Source: Clostridia bacterium (GTDB lineage: Bacteria > Bacillota > Clostridia > Peptostreptococcales > Acidaminobacteraceae). From it: 46,243 bases of DNA. Location of the stretch: assembly GCA_014859095.1 (NCBI GenBank), contig JACUUV010000022.1:1-46243 (forward strand). The letters run 5' to 3'. The notes beneath the pieces are model-generated. The model was not told the DNA's origin and made no database searches. It saw nothing but the letters and a program-made list of their open reading frames with translations. A program made the position numbers and the translations under genes. Positions 24,089 to 31,790 of the stretch are shown here, one piece after another (positions within the stretch are counted from its first letter, which is position 1; the number at the start of each line of letters is the position of its first letter).

Positions 24089-24681
24089 GTATTTGGAATC
24101 TGTATGAAAAGACTTATGAGAAACTTTGGGTCCAGCATATATCGCTTAGACCGACAAGAAAAGAGGTCATCAGAGTGCTCTCCAGACTTAATTTACCAGA
24201 GAACACAATTCTGGATATGAGCTGTGGTACGGGTCAACTGCTTGATGATCTGAAAAACGAATTGCCTGAACTTAAATGTATGGGTGTGGAGCCGTCATTA
24301 ATGAGACGCACAGCGATTTCCAAAGGTCATATGGTTATAGAAAGCGATGTGGAAAGCTTCAAGTCCTCAGAAAAATTTGGATGTATCGTGTGTACTCACG
24401 CATTTCCATATTTCTCGGATCAAAATAATGCCGTTTCCAGATTTTCAGAACATACGCTTCCAGGTGGGTACTTGATCATCGCTCATGCCGAGACCAAAAC
24501 CATTTATGATGGCTTGATGTTGATGTTTGTGAAACTAACCACTTCAAAAGCGAAATATCCTGCACCTTCAAAGATGATTGAGCTTTTGGAACCTTATTAT
24601 GAAATATGTGATGTAGTAAAAATCAATGCTTGGTACGTTCCGAGCATCACGATGTATGTCGCGCGAAAAGGTGAATTATGA
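24085..24681 (+). CDS. class I SAM-dependent methyltransferase
   Basis: This small 198-residue Rossmann-fold enzyme has motif I ILDMSCGTGQLL (42-53), an acidic motif II region LKCMGVEPS (Glu for the ribose), and the post-motif segments IVCTHAFPYF and LPGGYLIIAHAE. It lacks an extra substrate domain. It might methylate an O, N or C atom of the same product as the radical SAM enzymes. It overlaps both neighbours by 4 nt, which indicates translational coupling. The acceptor cannot be named from the sequence. Confidence 0.85.
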   Translation: MSIWNLYEKTYEKLWVQHISLRPTRKEVIRVLSRLNLPENTILDMSCGTGQLLDDLKNELPELKCMGVEPSLMRRTAISKGHMVIESDVESFKSSEKFGCIVCTHAFPYFSDQNNAVSRFSEHTLPGGYLIIAHAETKTIYDGLMLMFVKLTTSKAKYPAPSKMIELLEPYYEICDVVKINAWYVPSITMYVARKGEL

Positions 24682-26006
24682 AAATTGTTTTATTGCGACC
24701 CAAACCGGATTCAGAGACAATTGGACTTCAGCATGTCATGATTTGTGAGCCGCTTGAACTTGAGTATGTAGGTGCAGTTCTTGAAAAAGATCACCAAGTG
24801 GTACTCTATGATATGATTCTTGAAAAAAAAAGTATTGAAGAAATTATTGCTATTGAGATGCCGGACATGGTGTGCATGACCGGTTACATTTCACATGTGA
24901 ATATCCTGATGGATTACAGCAGTAGGATCAAGCAAATCGATGATAGAATCCTGACTGTGGTCGGTGGTGTTCACGCAGAGGTCATTCCGAAGGATTTTGA
25001 GAAGGGTTCGTTTGATTACATCATTTCTGCCAATCCACTGGATCATATTGTATCTATAGCAAATGGCACCACATTCCCGCGGATCATCAATGCAGATAAA
25101 TCGAGAACATTTGAGTATCCTCATCCCGCAAGACATCTTGTGGACCGCTACAGAAAAGACTACTATTACATGTTTCACAATCCATGCAGCCTCATCAAGA
25201 CTTCTTTTGGCTGTCCATACAATTGCTCATTTTGCTTTTGTAAGGCCATAACAGACGGGAAATATTTCACAAGGCGAGTTGAAGATGTCATTGAGGAACT
25301 TATGACAATTGATGATGAGGAAATCTATGTTGTGGATGATGATTTCCTTTATGATGAAAAGCGTTTGACAGAATTTTGTAATGCGATTGAAGCTCATCAC
25401 ATCCAAAAAAAATATTTGGTATATGGTAGAGCGGATTTTGTCGCGGAACATCCGGAGATGATGAAAAGACTTAAAGCCATTGGCCTTCGAGCAGTGATTG
25501 TCGGGCTGGAATCTTATTCCAATAAAGATCTAGACAGTTACAACAAGCGCAGTCAAATCGGTGCGAGCATCGCTTGTATAAATATGCTTAATGCACTGGA
25601 TATTGAATGTTATGGGACGTTTATCATTGGACTGGACTGGAAAACATCGGATTTCAAGTCGCTCAGACGCTTCATTGTTCAGACTGGAATCCAGTTTGTA
25701 AATCTTCAGCCATTGACGCCAATGCCGGGAACCAGCCTTTATGATAGTACCAGGAAAGACTGGATTGTCAAAGCGGATGATTTCGCAAAATGGGATATGG
25801 CTCATTTGGTGCTTCATCCAGAGCATTTATCCATCAGGAGATATTATTTTGAAATTGTCAAATTGTATTATCAAGTGACACTGAGACCGTCAATGGTCCA
25901 TAGAGCATTGAAAAAATATCCATTCAAGGAAAATCTGAAATTGACCATTGGCGCCAACCGGGTGATGTGGCAATACGTCAAAAGAATAATCAAGGGGCGA
26001 CCATGA
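24678..26006 (+). CDS. cobalamin-binding radical SAM protein 1
   Basis: The 442-residue class B type enzyme has an N-terminal B12-binding Rossmann domain (1-130: KIVLLRPKP, ICEPLELEYVGAVL, MTGYISHV, VVGGVHAEVIP). A radical SAM TIM-barrel follows, with Cys179-x3-Cys183-x2-Cys186 in FGCPYNCSFC for the 4Fe-4S cluster, then VDDDFLYDEKRL, YGRADFV, VGLES and LTPMPGTSLY. A helical C-terminal domain of ~80 residues ends the protein. Such enzymes methylate unactivated carbon or build rings. An extra Cys lies two residues behind the triad (SFCFC), shared with protein 4. It overlaps the methyltransferase by 4 nt and the next gene by 4 nt. Confidence 0.9.
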   Translation: MKIVLLRPKPDSETIGLQHVMICEPLELEYVGAVLEKDHQVVLYDMILEKKSIEEIIAIEMPDMVCMTGYISHVNILMDYSSRIKQIDDRILTVVGGVHAEVIPKDFEKGSFDYIISANPLDHIVSIANGTTFPRIINADKSRTFEYPHPARHLVDRYRKDYYYMFHNPCSLIKTSFGCPYNCSFCFCKAITDGKYFTRRVEDVIEELMTIDDEEIYVVDDDFLYDEKRLTEFCNAIEAHHIQKKYLVYGRADFVAEHPEMMKRLKAIGLRAVIVGLESYSNKDLDSYNKRSQIGASIACINMLNALDIECYGTFIIGLDWKTSDFKSLRRFIVQTGIQFVNLQPLTPMPGTSLYDSTRKDWIVKADDFAKWDMAHLVLHPEHLSIRRYYFEIVKLYYQVTLRPSMVHRALKKYPFKENLKLTIGANRVMWQYVKRIIKGRP

Positions 26007-27322
26007 AAAAGAAAATTCTGTTGATCCAACCCTCGCCATATGCACCGGACGGGAATGTGATCAAGAAAAAAAGACTGAATTTTGTTGGGCTCTCACTACC
26101 GCTCATTGCGGCATTGACTCCAGACGACTATGAAGTGGAACTCATATATGAGACCATAGAAGAAATACCATGGCATACGGAAGCGGAAATAGTCGGCATC
26201 TCCTCCATGGGACACGGTGTACACAGAACCATCGACATAGCAAGAGGCTTTAAGGCTCTTGGTAAGACCGTAGTCCTTGGTGGCTATATGGTCAGTCTTT
26301 TGCCAGAGGAGGGACTTAAATACGCAGATGCGGTTTTTGTTGGTGATGTGGAAACTTCGTGGGGAGTATTTCTAAGTGATTATGAGACGGGCTTGATCAG
26401 GCCGGTTTATGATATGCCACTAACCGAGTATTCTCCACCACTACCTCGTTATGAACTGATCACAAATAAGAGAATAGGCAATTTTCTTCCTGTACAAGCG
26501 GGCAGAGGGTGCGTGAACCATTGTTCATTTTGTTCTGTGGCGTGTCTTTATCAAGGAAGGTATTTGAAAAGACCGGTTGATGAGGTGATGAGGGATATTA
26601 CTGAAGTCAAAAGACTGGGCTATAATCAATTCTTATTGCTTGACGATAATATTTTTTCAGATCGGGCTTATACAAAAGCACTGTGTGAAGCCATCAAACC
26701 GATGAAAATGAAGTGGATGACGCAGTGTACAGTGACCATAGGAGATGATGTGGAGCTGCTCAGGCTCATAAGAGATAGCGGATGCATTGCACTCTCATTT
26801 GGTCTTGAAAGCATCACACAGAGCAGCCTGGACGGTATGGACAAGCCTTGGGCAAAAGTCAGTGAGTATGAGAGACTGATCAAAGTGGTCAGAGATGAGG
26901 GCATTCAGGTTTCAACAGAGATGGTCGTAGGTGCGGACGGGGATACTCTTGAATCCATCGCTGCCACTGCCGATTTCATCAATGATCTGAGAATTGCCGT
27001 TCCACGTTTCTACATTCTCACACCGATTCCAGGAACACTTTTTTTTCATCAAATGAGTGCGGAGAACCGGATCTACAATAAGGATATTTATTCTTATAAT
27101 GGAGCTGAAGCTGTTCATGTTCCAAAGAACATGACCCCAGAGGAACTTACAGAAGCCTATTGGTCTCTTTATAAGGAAGTCTTCAGTTACAAAAACATCA
27201 TGAAGCGTACCCTTTTTCAAAAAGGGTTCTTCAAGAATCCTCTTTTGTCCGTTTTTTACCTGTACATCAATCTTTATTATAGGTTTCAGATCTTCAGGGG
27301 AATCACCCCGAATATAATATGA
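26003..27322 (+). CDS. cobalamin-binding radical SAM protein 2, different subfamily
   Basis: The 439-residue protein begins at ATG 26003, overlapping the upstream stop as ATGA; the longer frame from 25967 would overlap by 40 nt and add residues foreign to the family. The B12 domain has KKKILLIQP, NFVGLSLPLIAALTP and VVLGGYMVSLLPEE. The triad is Cys170-x3-Cys174-x2-Cys177 in GRGCVNHCSFC, followed by LLDDNIF, FGLES and YILTPIPGT. It lacks the EP--LE motif and the Y-R--Y-Y linker shared by proteins 1, 3 and 4. It resembles the broad HpnJ/BchE-like group with the GRGCP-like cluster loop, so it likely does another chemical step. Confidence 0.9.
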   Translation: MKKKILLIQPSPYAPDGNVIKKKRLNFVGLSLPLIAALTPDDYEVELIYETIEEIPWHTEAEIVGISSMGHGVHRTIDIARGFKALGKTVVLGGYMVSLLPEEGLKYADAVFVGDVETSWGVFLSDYETGLIRPVYDMPLTEYSPPLPRYELITNKRIGNFLPVQAGRGCVNHCSFCSVACLYQGRYLKRPVDEVMRDITEVKRLGYNQFLLLDDNIFSDRAYTKALCEAIKPMKMKWMTQCTVTIGDDVELLRLIRDSGCIALSFGLESITQSSLDGMDKPWAKVSEYERLIKVVRDEGIQVSTEMVVGADGDTLESIAATADFINDLRIAVPRFYILTPIPGTLFFHQMSAENRIYNKDIYSYNGAEAVHVPKNMTPEELTEAYWSLYKEVFSYKNIMKRTLFQKGFFKNPLLSVFYLYINLYYRFQIFRGITPNII

Positions 27323-27335
27323 GTCAGGAGCAAAC

Positions 27336-28709
27336 ATGAAAATTCTTTTGGTCAGACCTTGGGTCAACAAAAACATCACAACCGTCAAGAATTACCTGTT
27401 CGGGGAACCTATGGGACTGGAATGTTTCTCAGCGCTTTTGAAAGAGAATGGTGTTGAGGTGCTTTTAGTGGATTTCATGGTGGAGGCAAAAGCCGTCATT
27501 GAAACCTACCTGGAAAGCTTTGAGCCGGATGCGGTCGGAATCACTTCACAGTGCACGGATGTCGAAAACGTCAAAGCAATAGCAAAAGCAGTGAAACTGT
27601 ACTGTAAAGCGATTCCCGTTCTGGTCGGAGGAGTTCAGGCGTCATGCTTCCCGAACGCTTTTTTCGTGCCGGAGGTGGATTACGTCTTCAAGTCTACGAC
27701 GCGAAAAAATGTTAAAGAGGTTTTAGAGGAACTCGAAGGCAGTTCAAACATGCGGCGCATCGATGGGGTATACAGCAGAGTACTTGACTTCATCAATGAT
27801 GGAGAATTTTGCTACAACGAGTATATTGTTCCAGATCGAAGTTCCACTGTAAAATACCGAAAAGCTTATAAATATGTGGGCTATCAACCTTGTGCCATTG
27901 TGCAGACCGCCTATGGATGCAGAAACAGATGTACATTTTGCATCAGGTGGAAAATTGAAGGCGGGGAGCTTAGGGAAGTCCCTATAGCTGAAATCGTCAA
28001 TCAGATCGCAGCTCTCGATGAACCCTATGTGATGATTTGTGACAATGATTTTTTGATCAATGCATCGAGATTGGAAACGTTTTGTGATCTGCTCGAAACT
28101 CAAAATGTTAAAAAGGAGTTCATTTGTTATGGCAGTGTGAACAGCATCCTTGAAAAACCACAGTTGTTGTCCAGGCTTAGAAAGAATGGGCTGGTGGCCG
28201 TCATTGTTGGTTATGAGGCATTCGAAGACAGGCAGTTATCGATTTACAACAAGGCATCGACCATTGATGACAATGAGCAAGCGACATCGCTACTGAAGGC
28301 AAATGATATCGCCTGTTGGGGATCGTTCATATTACATCCGGATTGGAGCAAAAAGGATTTTAAAAAACTGTTGGATTACCTGGACTATCTTAAGCCTGAA
28401 CTCGCCACTTTTTCTCCGCTCGTGCCACATCCCATGACATCACTGTATGAAACATACAAGGACCGTCTACTTTATGATGCGGAAGATTATGACAAATGGA
28501 ATTTCGGAGATGTGCTCATTCGGCCATCGAAGATGAGTTTAAAGGCATATTACTGGGAAGTCCTGAAACTCAGCCTCAAAATGAATGGAAACATTTATAG
28601 TGTCAGGTATACGTTAAAGGCATTCCCGATTGCAAATACACTCAAGATGATCACCGGGTTCAATACTCTTTTTTCAATTTACATTAAAAACATGCTGACG
28701 AGGAGATAA
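27336..28709 (+). CDS. cobalamin-binding radical SAM protein 3
   Basis: The 457-residue protein has a B12-binding half with KILLVRPWV, GEPMGLECFSALL, VGITSQCTDVENV and VLVGGVQASCFP. The linker PDRSSTVKYRKAYKYVGYQP precedes Cys195-x3-Cys199-x2-Cys202 (YGCRNRCTFC). Then come CDNDFLINASRL, YGSVNSI, VGYEAFEDRQL and LVPHPMTSLY. Against proteins 1 and 4 the active-site stretch is altered: FCIR instead of FC[FY]C, a CDND in place of VDDD and GYE instead of GLE, so its substrate or reaction may have shifted. GTCAGGAGC precedes the ATG; the gap to the preceding gene is 13 nt and to the next gene 1 nt. Confidence 0.9.
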   Translation: MKILLVRPWVNKNITTVKNYLFGEPMGLECFSALLKENGVEVLLVDFMVEAKAVIETYLESFEPDAVGITSQCTDVENVKAIAKAVKLYCKAIPVLVGGVQASCFPNAFFVPEVDYVFKSTTRKNVKEVLEELEGSSNMRRIDGVYSRVLDFINDGEFCYNEYIVPDRSSTVKYRKAYKYVGYQPCAIVQTAYGCRNRCTFCIRWKIEGGELREVPIAEIVNQIAALDEPYVMICDNDFLINASRLETFCDLLETQNVKKEFICYGSVNSILEKPQLLSRLRKNGLVAVIVGYEAFEDRQLSIYNKASTIDDNEQATSLLKANDIACWGSFILHPDWSKKDFKKLLDYLDYLKPELATFSPLVPHPMTSLYETYKDRLLYDAEDYDKWNFGDVLIRPSKMSLKAYYWEVLKLSLKMNGNIYSVRYTLKAFPIANTLKMITGFNTLFSIYIKNMLTRR

Positions 28710-28710
28710 G

Positions 28711-30024
28711 ATGAAAGTGTTGCTCGTAAGACCCGAAGTGCCTAATCTATTCAAGTATGCCAACCTGATCACAAGTGAACCGATTGAGCTGGAGTATCTG
28801 TATACTGAACTTAAAATCCGGAAGTATGAGACCCTGATTTTTGATGGTGTGTTTGAAGAAAGACCGTTCAGAAAAATTCTTGAAACATTTGAACCGGATT
28901 TGGTCGCCATAACGGGATACATCACTCAAGAGGATTTGATGATAGGATACGCGCGACAGGCCAAAAGTCACAACCTTAGTGTAGCGACTATAGTGGGGGG
29001 TGTCCATGTGCAGCTCAATCCGGAAAGGTTCAAGGTGATGGGGATAGACTACATTTTTCGGAGCGAGTCCATGGAGTCTTTTGGCACATTGGTGGATGCC
29101 CTTGAAAATGGATTGACAATTCCTGAGTCCGTCAACGGATTGATTCACAGATGTGGGGACAGGTGGATTGAAAATGTAATGGTTCCTGTGGAAATAGACA
29201 AGCTGCCCATTCCTGACCGCTCATATTTTCATGCCCATAAGAATCGCTATAATTATTTGGATTTAACTTCTGTGGCGACTGTCAAAACATCTTTCTCATG
29301 TCAGCATAATTGTAATTTTTGCTACTGCACAAAACTTGGAGGGGGAGTTTATAATGCCAGAAGCCTTGATTTGATCATAGAGGAAATTTCTGGAATTGAC
29401 ACCGACAACATATTGATTGTGGATGATGACTTCCTTGCCGAGATCGAAAGAGCAAAAGCGTTTGTTGAAAAAGTCAGAGCGGCAGGACTTGAGAAAAACT
29501 ATATCTGCTATGCCAGGGCTGATGCGGTGGCTTCAAGTCCCGGGCTCATCAGGGACATGGCCGAAGTGGGTTTCAAATACTTCATAGTGGGGCTGGAAGC
29601 CATTTCTGATGAGGATTTGAGACATTATGACAAAAAGACTACGGAAGTCATCAATAGAAAATGCATTGAGAATATTCAAAACACAGATGCCCAAATCATC
29701 GCACTCATGATGGTTTCCCAAATGGCGACCAAGAAGGACTTTGTCGAACTATACAAATGGGCTGAAAAAAACAAGCTGGTTTATACCACAGTATCCATTT
29801 TCACACCAATTCCCGGAACGGCAGTCTATGAAGAGCATAGAAACAAGCTCATCAGTAAGAAAAATGGGCATTGGGATTTTCTTCATTTGGTGTTAGAACC
29901 GGAGAATATGACAAGATTCCAATTCTATTTTCATTTTATTTGGCTTTCCTACAAGCTCTATAGACTGGGTAAGAAATCAGGAGGCTTTAATTTCGATAGA
30001 AAAAGACAAAAAAAGAAAAGGTGA
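28711..30024 (+). CDS. cobalamin-binding radical SAM protein 4
   Basis: The 437-residue protein, last of the operon, has KVLLVRPEV, TSEPIELEYLYTEL, AITGYITQEDL and IVGGVHVQLNPE in the B12 half. Cys197-x3-Cys201-x2-Cys204 (FSCQHNCNFC) is followed, like in protein 1, by an additional Cys (FCYC). VDDDFLAEIERAK, YARADAVA, VGLEAIS and IFTPIPGTAVY follow. The C-terminal helical part ends in a very basic tail (RKRQKKKR) that could touch membrane lipid or nucleic acid. Paralogous to proteins 1 and 3. AGGAGATAAG precedes the ATG, and a bidirectional hairpin follows the stop. Confidence 0.9.
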   Translation: MKVLLVRPEVPNLFKYANLITSEPIELEYLYTELKIRKYETLIFDGVFEERPFRKILETFEPDLVAITGYITQEDLMIGYARQAKSHNLSVATIVGGVHVQLNPERFKVMGIDYIFRSESMESFGTLVDALENGLTIPESVNGLIHRCGDRWIENVMVPVEIDKLPIPDRSYFHAHKNRYNYLDLTSVATVKTSFSCQHNCNFCYCTKLGGGVYNARSLDLIIEEISGIDTDNILIVDDDFLAEIERAKAFVEKVRAAGLEKNYICYARADAVASSPGLIRDMAEVGFKYFIVGLEAISDEDLRHYDKKTTEVINRKCIENIQNTDAQIIALMMVSQMATKKDFVELYKWAEKNKLVYTTVSIFTPIPGTAVYEEHRNKLISKKNGHWDFLHLVLEPENMTRFQFYFHFIWLSYKLYRLGKKSGGFNFDRKRQKKKR

Positions 30025-30065
30025 GTTGATGATCTGGATTCCCAGATTTTCAATTCACCTTTTTG
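30016..30065. terminator. bidirectional terminator at the end of the radical SAM operon
   Basis: AAAAGGTGAGTTGATGAT, CTGG, CCAG and ATTTTCAATTCACCTTTT form a long stem with few mismatches and T tracts on both strands, between two convergent transcription units. Confidence 0.8.
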
Positions 30066-30074
30066 GTTTAAAAG

Positions 30075-31622
30075 CTATTTTTGATCGGTGGATCTTTCCT
30101 TGAGTTCGTAAAGGTCGATTCTTCGATTCTTCAGTAATGTGACGGTTCCTGAATGTCTTGAGCGTTTGAGCAGTTCGAGATCGACGTCTCCCACTATGAC
30201 CGTTTCTATGTTTGGTGTACACTCCGCCATGATGCCGTCTCTTGGGAATGAGAAATCCGACGGCGTAAAAATTGCAGATTGCGCGTATTGGATGTCCATG
30301 TTTTCAACATGGGTCAGGTTGCCGACTGTTCCCGCAATTACCGTGTAGACCTGGTTTTCCACTGCTCTTGCCTGAGCACAGTAACGAACTCTCATATACC
30401 CTTGACGCTCATCCGTACAGAAAGGTGTGAAGATGATGTTTGCGCCTTTTTCGGTTACGATTCTGGCAAGTTCAGGGAATTCGATATCATAACAAATCAG
30501 GATGGATATTTTTCCACAATCCGTATCGAAGACTTTGATGGAATCTCCAGTGGTTATGCCCCACCATTGTTGTTCGTTAGGTGTGATGTGAAGCTTGTAT
30601 TGCTTGTCGATGGTCCCGTCTCTTCTGAAAAGATAGGCGATGTTGTAGATTTGTCCACCTTCCTCGACAAAATGGGAACCGCCGATGATGTTGACGTTAT
30701 ATCTGACAGCAAAATCTGTGAAAATCTGAATGTATTGTTCTGTGTAAGTGGTTAATAGCTTAATGGATTGTGATGGCGTATCCTGATCCATGAACGAAAG
30801 CAACTGTGTAGTGAAAATTTCAGGAAACACCACGAAGTCGGATTTGTAGTTGGATGCGACATCCACATAGTACTCGCACTGATGTGAAAATTCTTCGAAG
30901 GAATCGATTTTTTTCATCATATATTGTATGACGCAGATTCGTACGGGCATCGCAGTCTTAAAATGTTGTTTGCCTTTGGACTGGTATTCGATATTGTTCC
31001 ACTCCATCAGAGTGGCATACTGTAGAGATGCTTTGTCATCAGGCATGTATTTTCTCATGATGCGTTTCAGCACAAAGTCGCTCTTAAGCTGGAATGACAG
31101 AATCGGATCATAAATGTTCAGTGCAGTGACTTCCTTGACATATTCCTTTGGAGTCATTTGACCTGCATAGTCCTTGTATCCTGGGATTCTCCCCCCGATA
31201 ACAATACTTTTAAGGTTCAGTTGTTGAACCAGCTCCTTGCGTGCCTCGTATAGCCTTTTCCCGATTTTCATATTTCTGTAATCGGGGTGGACCATCAATT
31301 CAATGCCATAAAGGTTGTAGCCGTCGGGATTGTGGTTTGTGATATAGCCGTTGTCCGTAATCTCATCCCATGAATGCTGATCATTGTATTCGTCAAAGTT
31401 GATGATCAAGCTGGAACTGGAGCCAATGATTTCGCCATCGTATTCCACGCAAATCTGCCCCTCCGGAAATATCGCAAGGTGGCTTTCCAGTTGTGAAAGC
31501 TTCCATACCTCCATATTGCCAAAGCACTTTTTTTGAAGTTCTATTATGGAATGAAAATCCTCTCTTCTTATCTGACGAATGATTATTTTTTTCTCAAATT
31601 TGGATAAATCAATGTTTCCCAT
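30075..31622 (-). CDS. GNAT domain fused to carbon-nitrogen hydrolase (YhcX-like)
   Basis: The 515-residue fusion has an N-terminal GNAT domain (about 10-185; IELMVHPDYRNMKIGKRLY is the acyl-CoA loop region) joined to a nitrilase-superfamily domain (225-515). The catalytic triad is visible: Glu268 (VFPEIF), Lys343 (QYKLHITPNE) and Cys377 (ILICYDIEFPE). The architecture and length match the Bacillus subtilis YhcX type, whose exact substrate is not known to me; amide hydrolysis plus acetyl transfer is implied. GAGGGGC precedes the ATG at 31622. It converges on the radical SAM operon and shares its terminator, so there is no direct sign that it belongs to that pathway. Confidence 0.9.
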   Translation of the reverse strand: MGNIDLSKFEKKIIIRQIRREDFHSIIELQKKCFGNMEVWKLSQLESHLAIFPEGQICVEYDGEIIGSSSSLIINFDEYNDQHSWDEITDNGYITNHNPDGYNLYGIELMVHPDYRNMKIGKRLYEARKELVQQLNLKSIVIGGRIPGYKDYAGQMTPKEYVKEVTALNIYDPILSFQLKSDFVLKRIMRKYMPDDKASLQYATLMEWNNIEYQSKGKQHFKTAMPVRICVIQYMMKKIDSFEEFSHQCEYYVDVASNYKSDFVVFPEIFTTQLLSFMDQDTPSQSIKLLTTYTEQYIQIFTDFAVRYNVNIIGGSHFVEEGGQIYNIAYLFRRDGTIDKQYKLHITPNEQQWWGITTGDSIKVFDTDCGKISILICYDIEFPELARIVTEKGANIIFTPFCTDERQGYMRVRYCAQARAVENQVYTVIAGTVGNLTHVENMDIQYAQSAIFTPSDFSFPRDGIMAECTPNIETVIVGDVDLELLKRSRHSGTVTLLKNRRIDLYELKERSTDQK

Positions 31623-31722
31623 ACACTTGCCCCTCTCAAATTATTCCTATTATATTACTGTTTGATGCAACTATTGTATCACATCTGGACATGTATACCC
31701 AATTTCACCGGAGAATCCCCAC

Positions 31723-31751
31723 TTGATAAAAGAGCCCACAAGAAGTATAAT
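31723..31751 (+). promoter_or_regulatory. promoter of the large PEPCK-like gene
   Basis: TTGATA (31723-31728) and TATAAT (31746-31751) are separated by exactly 17 nt, 39 nt before the ATG at 31791. Confidence 0.8.
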
Positions 31752-31790
31752 TGTTAAAATAAATTAATATATTCTATAATAGGAGGCGTT

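Noticed and set aside
25967-26002. Longer start for radical SAM protein 2
   Set aside because: It would overlap the upstream gene by 40 nt. The ATGA overlap at 26003 matches the other junctions of the operon.
30075-31622. GNAT/nitrilase fusion as an eighth member of the radical SAM pathway
   Set aside because: It is on the opposite strand, converges on the operon and belongs to a common YhcX-like family, so proximity alone is no evidence.
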